Positions 5,978 through 13,494 of a stretch of DNA of 13,494 bases are shown here, piece after piece. The translations under genes were made by a program, and so were the position numbers. The stretch is taken from positions 1 through 13,494 of the forward strand of contig JAQXNP010000147.1 of NCBI GenBank assembly GCA_029098065.1. Reading direction: 5' to 3'. The notes beneath the pieces were generated by a model. It did no database searches, was not told the origin of the DNA, and saw only the letters and a program-made list of their open reading frames with translations. Numbering within the stretch: position 1 is the first letter of the stretch; each line of letters begins with the position of its first letter. The stretch is from Clostridiales bacterium (GTDB lineage: Bacteria > Bacillota > Clostridia > Oscillospirales > Oscillospiraceae).

Positions 5978-7240
5978 TTACCAGTATGTAAAATTCACAC
6001 CGGGGAACAGATTCAACGGGTTCTGCCGCACACCGTTCACCTTATACTCCAGATGAAGGTGATTTCCGCTTGCGGAACCGGTGGAGCCCACATAGCCGAT
6101 GGTCTGACCCTGACTCACCACAGTCCCCGCGCTCACGGCCCGGGAGGTCATGTGGGCATAGAGGGTGGTAACGCCGTTTCCGTGGTTGATGACCACATAG
6201 TTGCCATAGGAACTGGGCGCATAGCCCGAAATGGCCACCACGCCCCCCTGGACGGCATAAATGGGCGTGTTTTTTGGCGCGGCAATGTCCACGCCGGTGT
6301 GGTTGTTGGACTTTCCGGTAAGAGGATGAATCCGCCAGCCGAACTTGGAGGTGACGGTGGTGTTGCTCGAGGGCAGGGGATAGGCATACCCGGAGCCGGT
6401 GGTGAATGTGATCTTGTTTTCGGCAATGAGCTTGTCCAGTTCCTTCTGCTTGGCTGCAATCTGGGCGGCGATCTTTTTCTCCTCCGCCTCCTCGGCGGCC
6501 ACCAGAGCCTCCGCCTTGTCGGCCTGGGTCTTCAGCTCATCAAAGGCAGCCTGGGCTTCCTGAACCTTGGCCGCCTGTTCGGCCCGCTGGACATCCAGTT
6601 CGGCCTTTTGGGCGTCCAGCCCGGCCTTGGAGTCGTTGAGCTCCGCCAGGGTCTCCTCCACCTCCTGGCGGGCGGCGGCCAGGGCTTCCACCACCGAGTT
6701 GTCGTACTCCATGATCTCGTTCACCAGCGCCAGCCGGTCCAACAGATCGGAATAGCTGCTGGCCTGAAACAGAACCGCCCAGTAGGAGATCTCCCCAGCC
6801 TCTTCCATGGCTCTGGCCCGTTTGCAGAATTTCTCATAGGCCTCCTGCTCCCTTTCCTGGGCGGCAGTCAACGCCTCCTCCTGCTGGGCGATCAGAGCCG
6901 TATAGGTGTCGATCTGGCTCTGGGTATTGGAGATCTGCGCGTCGATGGCCTCCAGCTCCTGGGCCAGCAGATTCTTCCGCTCCAGCGCCTTTGCCTTATC
7001 ACTCTCAATGGCTTTCAGCTGCTCCTGAAGTTCCTTCTTTCGGGCTGTCGCGTCAGCCGCCTCGCCCTTGAGTCCGGAGATCTGGTCCTTCAGCTCGCTC
7101 TCGCTCACCGCCCGGGCCGCCCCCAGGCTCCCCAGCATGGGAACGACCAGCGCCAGAACCATCAGCAGCGCCAGAACTGCGGTGATGACCCTCCGCCACT
7201 CGATTTTCTTCTTCCGCTTGGCCTGTGGCTTCTTTCCCAA
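5978..7240 (-). CDS. Secreted coiled-coil murein hydrolase, LytM/M23 type (EnvC/PcsB-like)
   Basis: A 420-residue cell-wall endopeptidase or hydrolase activator. It has a strongly basic N-terminus (KKPQAKRKKK) and a signal/membrane segment (about 17-40), followed by two long coiled-coil arms (about 46-140 and 172-275) joined by a short region (KFCKRARAMEEAGEISYWAVLFQASS). The LytM domain (about 295-410) keeps all zinc and catalytic residues: His314 and Asp318 (HTGVDIA), His363 (YAHM), and His394/His396 (HLHLEY). It may therefore be an active peptidase, unlike E. coli EnvC, which only activates amidases. Translation starts at TTG 7240 with AGGAGG 8 bases upstream. It lies 25 bases after ftsX; in other bacteria the FtsX extracellular loop binds the coiled coil of such proteins to switch them on, and the same partnership is expected here. 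Confidence 0.92.
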   Translation of the reverse strand: MGKKPQAKRKKKIEWRRVITAVLALLMVLALVVPMLGSLGAARAVSESELKDQISGLKGEAADATARKKELQEQLKAIESDKAKALERKNLLAQELEAIDAQISNTQSQIDTYTALIAQQEEALTAAQEREQEAYEKFCKRARAMEEAGEISYWAVLFQASSYSDLLDRLALVNEIMEYDNSVVEALAAARQEVEETLAELNDSKAGLDAQKAELDVQRAEQAAKVQEAQAAFDELKTQADKAEALVAAEEAEEKKIAAQIAAKQKELDKLIAENKITFTTGSGYAYPLPSSNTTVTSKFGWRIHPLTGKSNNHTGVDIAAPKNTPIYAVQGGVVAISGYAPSSYGNYVVINHGNGVTTLYAHMTSRAVSAGTVVSQGQTIGYVGSTGSASGNHLHLEYKVNGVRQNPLNLFPGVNFTYW

Positions 7241-7265
7241 CCTGATTTCCTCCTTGGCCGGCAGC

Positions 7266-8165
7266 TTATACCTGCAAAAACTTCCGAATCGCCAGCACCG
7301 AACCGCCGGTGCCTACCACCAGCCCGGTGGCGGCAAAGACGGCCAGCACTCTGGGCCAGATTTCCCCGAATGGGATAATGTGGATCAGCTGAATGGTCTG
7401 CTGGGTGTCGATGGCCTGAGCGATGAGTTCATATATCCCCCACTGGCAGAAAAAGGCGATGACCGCTCCCGCCAGGCCCAGGATCATTCCCTCAAAGACA
7501 AAGGGGCCCCGGACAAAGCCATTGGTTGCGCCGCACATTTTCATAATGGCGATCTCTTCCCGCCGGGTGAACGTCCCCAGTTTAATAGTGTTGTAGATAA
7601 TGAAAATGGAAATGAGCAACAGAAGCGCAATGAGAATCAACGCCACTCCGGTGGCCACATTGCGCACCATGACAAATCCCTCCGCCACCTCGGGAGCGGC
7701 CTGAATGGCGGCAATGCCGGGCACCGCCTCCACCGCGTCCATGGTCTCCTGGATCCGGCTGATGTCCGTCATATGGATGGCGTACCGATCCCGGAACACC
7801 TCATCCGGAAGGTCCGAATAGAGACTGGAATTTTTGTCGTCGGCGTATTGCGCCGCGTAGTTTTCCTTGGCCTCTTCCTTGGTTGTGAAGCTCACCGAAG
7901 AGACATTGTCCACCGCCTCCAGCCTGCTCTGGAGGGCCAGCGCCTGCTCCCGGGTATAACTTTCCTCCACAAAGGCAAGAAACTGGTTTTCCCGCTCCAG
8001 ATCCCCCAGTTTATTCTCCAGATTCAGGGCCACCAGGGAAAACGAGCCCATGATGAGCAGGCAGGCCACGATCATGAAGACAGCGGCAAAGGACATGAGC
8101 CCGTGGGTAAAGATGGAGTGGAACCCTTCGGAAAAATAATAGCCTATATTATAATGTTTCTTCAT
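7266..8165 (-). CDS. ftsX: Cell division ABC transporter permease FtsX
   Basis: Membrane partner of FtsE; transmits ATP-driven changes across the membrane to cell-wall hydrolases. It has 299 residues from ATG 8165 (MKKHYNIGYYFSEGF), the usual length. An N-terminal membrane segment (about 22-45) is followed by a large extracellular loop (about 46-168), then three membrane segments (about 171-196, 221-245 and 268-292). The cytoplasmic stretch KLGTFTRREEIAIMKMCGAT after the second segment is the typical coupling region. The frame is open further upstream, but ATG 8165 fits the family start and overlaps the end of ftsE by 17 bases, indicating translational coupling. The M23 peptidase downstream is its likely target. 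Confidence 0.94.
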   Translation of the reverse strand: MKKHYNIGYYFSEGFHSIFTHGLMSFAAVFMIVACLLIMGSFSLVALNLENKLGDLERENQFLAFVEESYTREQALALQSRLEAVDNVSSVSFTTKEEAKENYAAQYADDKNSSLYSDLPDEVFRDRYAIHMTDISRIQETMDAVEAVPGIAAIQAAPEVAEGFVMVRNVATGVALILIALLLLISIFIIYNTIKLGTFTRREEIAIMKMCGATNGFVRGPFVFEGMILGLAGAVIAFFCQWGIYELIAQAIDTQQTIQLIHIIPFGEIWPRVLAVFAATGLVVGTGGSVLAIRKFLQV

Positions 8166-8841
8166 TATCGTAATACCCGCCTGTCTCGTCGCTGATAATC
8201 CGGCCGTTCTCAATGGCAATGACCCGCTTGGAAAAACGGTTGACCAGTTCCTTCTCATGGGTGACCACCAGCATGGTGGTGCCCAGTTCATTGATCTTTT
8301 CCAACAGCATCATGATCTCCAGAGACCGCATGGGGTCCAGATTTCCGGTGGGCTCGTCCGCGATGATCATCTGTGGATTGTTCACCAGCGCCCGGGCGAT
8401 GGCCACCCGCTGCTGCTCGCCGCCGGAGAGCTGGGAGGGATAGCGGTCTTCCTTCCGGGCCAGGCCCACCAGATCCAGCACATAGGGGATGCGCTTGCGG
8501 ATCTCACGGGGAGCTGCCCCCACCGCCCGCATGGCGAAGGTGAGATTCTCCTGCACGGTCTTTTTCTCAATGAGCCGGAAATCCTGAAAAATCACTCCCA
8601 GCGTGCGGCGCATATAGGGCACCTGTCCCGGCTTAATGCTGCCAAGGTTATAGCCGTTGACCATTATGCGTCCGGCGGAGGGGCGCACCTCTCCGGTGAT
8701 GAGCTTGATGATCGTGGATTTCCCCGAGCCGGAAGGTCCCACCAGGAAGGCGAACTCCCCGTCATCAATGCGCATGGAGACCCCCTTGAGGGCCTTGGTG
8801 CCGTTATCGTATGTTTTATGAATATCTAACAGGCGTACCAA
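8149..8841 (-). CDS. ftsE: Cell division ATP-binding protein FtsE
   Basis: Cytoplasmic ABC ATPase that forms the FtsEX complex. The 230 residues carry Walker A GPSGSGKST (35-43), Q-loop Gln86 (FQDFRL), signature LSGGEQQ (138-144), Walker B MIIADEP (158-164) with Glu163, and the switch histidine His195. RRTLGVIFQDFRLI is typical of FtsE. The start is TTG 8841, with GAGGAG 8 bases upstream. It overlaps ftsX. No promoter of its own is evident; a nested inverted repeat (8864-8911) lies just upstream in the 190-base gap after the regulator gene. Confidence 0.95.
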   Translation of the reverse strand: MVRLLDIHKTYDNGTKALKGVSMRIDDGEFAFLVGPSGSGKSTIIKLITGEVRPSAGRIMVNGYNLGSIKPGQVPYMRRTLGVIFQDFRLIEKKTVQENLTFAMRAVGAAPREIRKRIPYVLDLVGLARKEDRYPSQLSGGEQQRVAIARALVNNPQMIIADEPTGNLDPMRSLEIMMLLEKINELGTTMLVVTHEKELVNRFSKRVIAIENGRIISDETGGYYDNEETL

Positions 8842-8863
8842 TTTCTTCGCTCCTCATAAAGCA

Positions 8864-8911
8864 ATTGACAATCAGACGCAGGCGGAAAACCGCCCTGGTT
8901 CGATTGTCAAT
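8864..8911. repeat. Nested inverted repeat upstream of ftsE
   Basis: ATTGACAATC (8864-8873) and GATTGTCAAT (8902-8911) are perfect 10-base arms, and nearly 13 with one mismatch. They enclose a second hairpin, GGCGG-AAAA-CCGCC (8881-8894). Each arm contains TTGACA, but no -10 box follows at a proper distance on either strand. It ends about 23 bases before the ftsE start, so in mRNA it would form a structured leader. It could alternatively be an operator or a small palindromic repeat element. A related TGTCAATTG lies at 9030-9038, over the stop of the regulator gene. Confidence 0.6.
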
Positions 8912-9031
8912 CGCCGCTCTTTGTCTTATATTTCCTGTGGGCCCTGCGTGGTCTCCATCGTCCCCGCGGCCCTTTTCAGAGGGACAGGGCCGGGAAACTC
9001 CCTTATTTGCCTGTTTTCTCCGGAAAAGATG

Positions 9032-10123
9032 TCAATTGTCGATGCCGCGGGAGACCAGATACTTCTTGACCATCAGGGCCACCTTGAAGGTGATGGCATC
9101 GTCAAACTCTCTCAGATCCAGGCCGGTCAGCTTCTTGATCTTCTCCAGCCGGTAGACCAGGGTATTCCGGTGGACGAAAAGCTTCCGGGCAGTCTCAGAC
9201 ACGTTCAGATTGTTCTCAAAGAACTTATTGATGGTAAACAGCGTCTCCTGATCCAGCGCGCCGATGGGGTTCTTTTTGAACACCTCCCGCAGGAACATCT
9301 CACACAGGGTGGTGGGAAGCTGATAGATGAGCCGGCCGATGCCCAGATTGTCATAGTTGATGATGCTCCGCTCGGTATCAAAGACTTTTCCCACTTCAAT
9401 GGCCATCTGGGCCTCCTTGTAGGAGCGGGCCAGATCCCGGATATTGGTGACCACCGTTCCGATGCCCACCACCGGCTTGATCTCCAGCTCAGAGATCAGA
9501 CGGTCCTCAATCTGCTGGGCAATCTTATCCAGCCGTTTGCCCTCCGTGCCCTCGGGCATCTGTTTGATGACGGCCACATCCGTTTCGCTGATGGAGAGGA
9601 CGAAATCCGTCTGCTTGTCCGGGAACAGAGTCTGAATGGTATCGATCATCGCCGGGTCGGCAGGCTCCGGCTGCCGCACCAGAAAGACACCCCGGGGCAC
9701 ATCACACACGAAATGCAGTTCCTTGGCCCGGATATAGATATCCCCCAAAAGGATATTGTCGGAGATGATGTTTTTTACAAAGGTGCCCTTGTCGTGCTTT
9801 TCCTCATAGTTCTGCTTCGCTCCATTGAACGCCACAGCGGCCAGGCAGCACAGGGCTTTCGCCTCATCGTCCTCCCCCTGCACAAAGCAGGCGTAGTCAA
9901 ACTGAGTGCCCCAGCTGGACAGCGCCTTGAAGGTGCGTCCGTCAAAGCGGACCTGTCCGCTCTCCGCGGCGTTAATGGGTTCCACCGCTCCGGCCCAGCG
10001 CTCTCCGATCAGGGAGAGATCCCCACAGGCCACCACGGTGCCTTCGGCGTCTATGACACCGATCACCCGGTCGGTCCCTTCTTTCATCTGTAATACGACA
10101 CTCTGAAAAATCCGATTGGACAT
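9032..10123 (-). CDS. CdaR/PucR-type transcriptional regulator
   Basis: A 363-residue cytoplasmic regulator. The N-terminal part (about 1-135, including GTFVKNIISDNILLGDIYIR) resembles the sugar-diacid-recognition region of CdaR. A middle GGDEF-like segment (about 190-265, with VVGIGTVVTNIRDLARSYKE) is followed by a C-terminal PucR helix-turn-helix (about 305-360: NLNVSETARKLFVHRNTLVY, then RLEKIKKLTGLDLREFDDA). Members of this family sense small organic acids or related metabolites and usually control nearby or their own genes. No catabolic genes are nearby, so the ligand and targets cannot be inferred. ATG 10123 is chosen for its strong AGGAGG 8 bases upstream; an in-frame ATG at 10144 would add 7 residues. 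It has its own promoter at 10193-10221. Confidence 0.88.
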   Translation of the reverse strand: MSNRIFQSVVLQMKEGTDRVIGVIDAEGTVVACGDLSLIGERWAGAVEPINAAESGQVRFDGRTFKALSSWGTQFDYACFVQGEDDEAKALCCLAAVAFNGAKQNYEEKHDKGTFVKNIISDNILLGDIYIRAKELHFVCDVPRGVFLVRQPEPADPAMIDTIQTLFPDKQTDFVLSISETDVAVIKQMPEGTEGKRLDKIAQQIEDRLISELEIKPVVGIGTVVTNIRDLARSYKEAQMAIEVGKVFDTERSIINYDNLGIGRLIYQLPTTLCEMFLREVFKKNPIGALDQETLFTINKFFENNLNVSETARKLFVHRNTLVYRLEKIKKLTGLDLREFDDAITFKVALMVKKYLVSRGIDN

Positions 10124-10192
10124 CTGGAATGCCTCCTTGCTCATTTCCCCGTCCGGGTGTGTACTTTTTTGTCTGTTTGTGTTGCGGGTTTT

Positions 10193-10221
10193 ATTATAAC
10201 GGCTTTTTTCTCCCTTTTCAA
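10193..10221 (-). promoter_or_regulatory. Sigma-A promoter of the CdaR/PucR-type regulator
   Basis: Minus strand: -35 TTGAAA (10221-10216), 17-base spacer rich in A, -10 TATAAT (10198-10193). The predicted start near 10186 gives a leader of about 63 bases. It lies between the stop of the pseudouridine synthase gene and the regulator. Confidence 0.8.
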
Positions 10222-10258
10222 TAGCAAATTCAGATTTTTTTGTTGAAAATGCCGAATT

Positions 10259-10978
10259 TCATTCTTGGGGGCCTGTTCCGGCACTCTGAATGGCAGAAAT
10301 CTCCTTCTCTGTCAGGGGCCGCCAGTCTCCCCGCTCCAGCTCTTCGTCCAAAACAAGCGGACCGAACGTCCGCCGCTCCAGATAGACCACTGGCTTGCCG
10401 CGGGCGGCCAGCATCCGTTTGATCTGATGATATTTCCCCTCGCGGAGCGTTACCAGGGCCTCCGATGGGCCCAGACGCTCCAGGCCGGCGGGGAGGCAGC
10501 GGAGCCCGCTCTTCAGCACCATCCCCGCCCGGAAGGCGGCCTCGTCCCCCTCATCCAGCACGCCGTCCACCCGGACAAGATAGGTCTTGTCCACATGGCG
10601 TCGGGGCGACAGGAGACTGTGGGCCAAAGCGCCGTCATTGGTCAGCAGAAGGAGCCCCACTGTGTCCTTATCCAGCCGTCCCGCCGGAAAGAGGCCCGCT
10701 TTTTTCAGATAGCCGGGCAGAAGGGAGAGCACTGTGGGCTGCCTGGGATCATCGGTAGCGGACACCAGTCCGGCAGGCTTGTTGAGCATCAGACAGACCC
10801 GCTTTTCCCCGGAAATATCTGTACCATCCACCTGAAAGCGGGCAGTTTCAGCGTACTTATCCTCCCGGCGGACGGCTGGGACGCCGTCCACTGTCACCCG
10901 CCCGGCGCGGATGAGGTCGGCCGCCTCCTTCCGGGACCACCGGCCGGTATTGGCCAAAATTTTATCCAGCCGCTCCAC
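10259..10978 (-). CDS. rsuA: 16S rRNA pseudouridine synthase, RsuA family
   Basis: Converts a uridine of small-subunit rRNA (position 516 in E. coli numbering) to pseudouridine. The 239 residues have an N-terminal S4 RNA-binding domain (about 2-48, RLDKILANTGRWSRKEAADL). The catalytic domain has the aspartate in GRLDKDTVGLLLLTNDG (Asp103), then SPRRHVDKTYLVRVDG and the late motif EGKYHQIKRMLAA. The DKDT and KTYLV motifs fit RsuA better than RluB. The start is GTG 10978 with GAGAGGGGG 7 bases upstream. The gene is divergent from the DUF4830 gene, with 93 bases between them; I see no convincing promoter there. No terminator is obvious behind it. Confidence 0.93.
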   Translation of the reverse strand: MERLDKILANTGRWSRKEAADLIRAGRVTVDGVPAVRREDKYAETARFQVDGTDISGEKRVCLMLNKPAGLVSATDDPRQPTVLSLLPGYLKKAGLFPAGRLDKDTVGLLLLTNDGALAHSLLSPRRHVDKTYLVRVDGVLDEGDEAAFRAGMVLKSGLRCLPAGLERLGPSEALVTLREGKYHQIKRMLAARGKPVVYLERRTFGPLVLDEELERGDWRPLTEKEISAIQSAGTGPQE

Positions 10979-11071
10979 AGCGGTTCCCCCTCTCCATCGT
11001 TTTTTCTGATTCTATCATATTTCCGCCCTGTTTCCCATAGGTATCAACTGGAATATTTGCGGTAAGGGGCG

Positions 11072-11545
11072 ATGACCTTGTTGATTTGGACGGCAAAAAT
11101 CAATCGAAAAAAGCTCACTCTGACGCTCGCGGCGGCAGTTGTCCTCTGCGGAGCTCTGGTGGCCGCCTCGCTGATGGGGGGACAGGGCGCGGCAGCCACG
11201 GCGGCAGAGCGGAGTCCCAAAGGGATCAAAACAGCGGAAGACCGGACGGCCTATCTCCAGAGTTGGGGCTGGGTGGTGGGAGAGGACGCGGCCTCGGTGG
11301 AAGAGCTGGAACTGCCCAGGGAGTTTGGCAGCGAATACGACGAATATCTTTCCCTCCAGTCTTCCCAGGGCTTCGATCTGACCAGGTACGCGGGCAAACG
11401 CGTGAAGCGGTACACCTATGACATTCTGAACTATCCCTCCGGGGAACAGGGCGTCCAGGCCCATCTGCTGATGTTCCGGAACACCGTGATCGGCGGCGAG
11501 GTACAGGGCGAGGGCTTCCTCCACGGACTGGCCATGCCGGGATGA
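11072..11545 (+). CDS. Membrane-anchored DUF4830 protein
   Basis: The only plus-strand gene. The 157 residues start with a short basic N-terminus and one membrane segment or signal peptide (about 16-36). The C-terminal domain (about 52-152) has the pattern I associate with DUF4830: TAEDRTAYLQSWGW, LPREFGSEYDEYLSLQ, QGFDLTRYAGKRVKRYTYD, NYPSGEQGVQAHLLMF, NTVIGGEV and GFLHGL. Function is unknown; family members are small exported proteins of Clostridia. AAGGGGCG directly precedes ATG 11072. It converges with the mechanosensitive channel gene and shares a hairpin terminator with it. Confidence 0.85.
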   Translation: MTLLIWTAKINRKKLTLTLAAAVVLCGALVAASLMGGQGAAATAAERSPKGIKTAEDRTAYLQSWGWVVGEDAASVEELELPREFGSEYDEYLSLQSSQGFDLTRYAGKRVKRYTYDILNYPSGEQGVQAHLLMFRNTVIGGEVQGEGFLHGLAMPG

Positions 11546-11551
11546 GAAAAG

Positions 11552-11586
11552 CATCGGGCTGCCTCCCGGAGGACGGCAGCCCGATG
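11552..11586. terminator. Convergent terminator hairpin
   Basis: CATCGGGCTGCC (11552-11563) and GGCAGCCCGATG (11575-11586) form a perfect 12-bp stem with an 11-base loop. It lies between the ends of the DUF4830 gene and the channel gene. On the minus strand GCTTTTCTC follows, while the plus side has only a weak T content, so it probably serves the channel gene best. Confidence 0.75.
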
Positions 11587-11588
11587 GT

Positions 11589-12422
11589 TCACTTCACCAT
11601 ATGCACATTCACGTGAGGATATGTCATCTCCACACCCGTCCGGTCGAATTCGGCCTTTACCTGTTCCATCAGGTCATAATAGACCGGCCAGTAGTCCTCC
11701 GTGGCACACCACACCCGCATCAGATACTCAATGGCGTTGTCCCCGTAGCCGCACACCCGGATCAGAGGCTCCGGACTGGGAAAGGTCTTGGGATGGTTCC
11801 CCACCACCCGGGCAATACAGGCCTTGACCGTCTCCACCGGCGCGTCGTAGGAAGCGGAAAACCTGATCTCCACCTGACGCTTGTCAGCCGCGGTATAATT
11901 GACGATGGTCTGATTCGAAATTTCGCCATTTGGAATATAGACAGTCTTGTTGTCCACCGTCTGGATCTTGGTATAGACCAGTCCCACTTCATCCACGCTG
12001 CCGCTGGTTCCCCCGGCCTCTACAAAATCCCCGGCGGAGAAGGGACGGGCGGAAAGAAGCATGATCCCGCCGGCCAGATTGGACAAGGTCCCCTGGATGG
12101 CCAGAGAAACCGCAATGCCCAATACGCTGATTACAGCGACCAGAGAGGTCATGGGCACCCCCAGATACCCCAGCAGGACACATACGGCCACCAGCCACAG
12201 GATTACCTTCAATCCGGAGCGGAGGAAGGTACGCACGCCCCGATCCAGCTTGGCCCGCTCCATGGTCCGGTCGGCCAGCCGGACCGCCACCTTGATAATG
12301 ACCAGGCAGGCGATCAGGAGGCCCGCCAGCACGGCGGCCTTTTCCCATGAAAAATTCTTTACTGTTTTCTGGATAAAACCCAGCGTCTCTTCCGCAGCAG
12401 CGGTATCCACTGTCGCCGGCAT
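11589..12422 (-). CDS. Small-conductance mechanosensitive channel, MscS family
   Basis: A membrane channel that opens under tension and releases solutes on osmotic downshift. The 277 residues match the E. coli MscS length class. Membrane segments lie at about 28-49, 68-90 and 92-125; the third is the pore helix, with Gly/Ala spacing (VSLAIQGTLSNLAGGIMLLSARPF). A beta domain follows with DFVEAGGTSGSVDEVGLVYT and the family mark VYIPNGEISNQTIVNY (161-176), then a C-terminal alpha/beta part. ATG 12422 follows AAAGGGGGA. The 41 bases between the tuf terminator and this start show no clear promoter, so expression may come from read-through of tuf. Confidence 0.93.
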   Translation of the reverse strand: MPATVDTAAAEETLGFIQKTVKNFSWEKAAVLAGLLIACLVIIKVAVRLADRTMERAKLDRGVRTFLRSGLKVILWLVAVCVLLGYLGVPMTSLVAVISVLGIAVSLAIQGTLSNLAGGIMLLSARPFSAGDFVEAGGTSGSVDEVGLVYTKIQTVDNKTVYIPNGEISNQTIVNYTAADKRQVEIRFSASYDAPVETVKACIARVVGNHPKTFPSPEPLIRVCGYGDNAIEYLMRVWCATEDYWPVYYDLMEQVKAEFDRTGVEMTYPHVNVHMVK

Positions 12423-12463
12423 AAGAGTTCCCCCTTTTATTTCTTGGTGCTCCCCTGGTAAAA

Positions 12464-12493
12464 AAGAGGACCGGCCTCTCAGCCGGTCCTCTT
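12464..12493 (-). terminator. Terminator of tuf
   Basis: AAGAGGACCGGC (12464-12475) pairs perfectly with GCCGGTCCTCTT (12482-12493) over a 6-base loop. On the minus strand six T follow, a classical intrinsic terminator 21 bases after the tuf stop codon. Confidence 0.88.
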
Positions 12494-12514
12494 CTCGGTC
12501 AGAAAGAAAACGAA

Positions 12515-13494
<980 letters not shown>

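Noticed and set aside
6053..7378. A 441-codon plus-strand open frame
   Set aside because: It is antisense to the M23 coiled-coil gene; the Leu/Gly-rich translation reflects antisense of Gln/Ala/Glu-rich coiled coil.
8897..8905. GGTTCGATT resembling a tRNA T-loop
   Set aside because: No acceptor, D-arm or anticodon arm can be folded around it; it is part of the inverted repeat before ftsE.
8921..10093. A 390-codon plus-strand open frame
   Set aside because: It is antisense to the CdaR/PucR-type regulator, which has a promoter, a ribosome binding site and a clear helix-turn-helix.
10222..10258. Possible terminator after rsuA (AAATTC...GAATTT)
   Set aside because: Only a 6-bp AT stem around a long loop with A-rich content; too weak to call.

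Overview
The window looks like a chromosomal segment of a Gram-positive anaerobe of the class Clostridia, most likely an Oscillospiraceae member of the Flavonifractor/Lawsonibacter kind. This is inferred from the style of the proteins, GC-rich housekeeping genes, AGGAGG-type ribosome binding sites, frequent TTG/GTG starts and the FtsEX/LytM/Ctp gene order; no database comparison was possible. All genes but one lie on the minus strand, so transcription mostly runs from high to low coordinates.

Region 1 (1-1880) is a more AT-rich, partly decayed accessory segment. It holds the start of a type I signal peptidase gene running off the left edge, preceded by a coiled-coil protein gene broken by two one-base losses in homopolymers. 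Before that come two tiny end-overlapping ORFs behind a good sigma-A promoter. Then follow a remnant of a DUF4379-type zinc-ribbon gene, broken by a stop codon and a lost cysteine, and two terminator hairpins that separate the segment from the housekeeping genes. It may be the edge or remnant of a mobile element, but no integrase or attachment site is visible.

Region 2 (1881-5909) contains greA-lysS (transcript cleavage factor, then lysyl-tRNA synthetase). A perfect consensus promoter precedes greA, and its -35 box overlaps the stop codon of the upstream gene. A strong terminator-like hairpin lies in the predicted greA leader. Upstream are an unrecognised 231-residue protein and a carboxy-terminal processing protease (S41, PDZ).

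Region 3 (5978-8841) is the cell-wall hydrolysis module: ftsE and ftsX (overlapping genes, ABC transporter-like complex) followed by a secreted coiled-coil LytM/M23 peptidase of the EnvC/PcsB type. FtsEX is known in other bacteria to activate such peptidases at the septum or lateral wall. The ctp gene follows closely, so ftsE-ftsX-M23-ctp-hypothetical probably forms one transcription unit. A nested inverted repeat lies just upstream of ftsE.

Region 4 (9032-13494) has a CdaR/PucR-type regulator with a clear promoter, an RsuA-type 16S rRNA pseudouridine synthase, a divergent membrane-anchored DUF4830 protein (the only plus-strand gene), an MscS-type mechanosensitive channel, and the 3' three quarters of tuf (EF-Tu) entering from the right edge. 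Convergent and tuf terminators separate these units.

No RNA gene, CRISPR array, insertion sequence or phage gene was found. The most interesting items are regulatory (greA leader hairpin, inverted repeat before ftsE) and the small-ORF/broken-gene cluster in region 1. No convincing new multi-gene system is evident.
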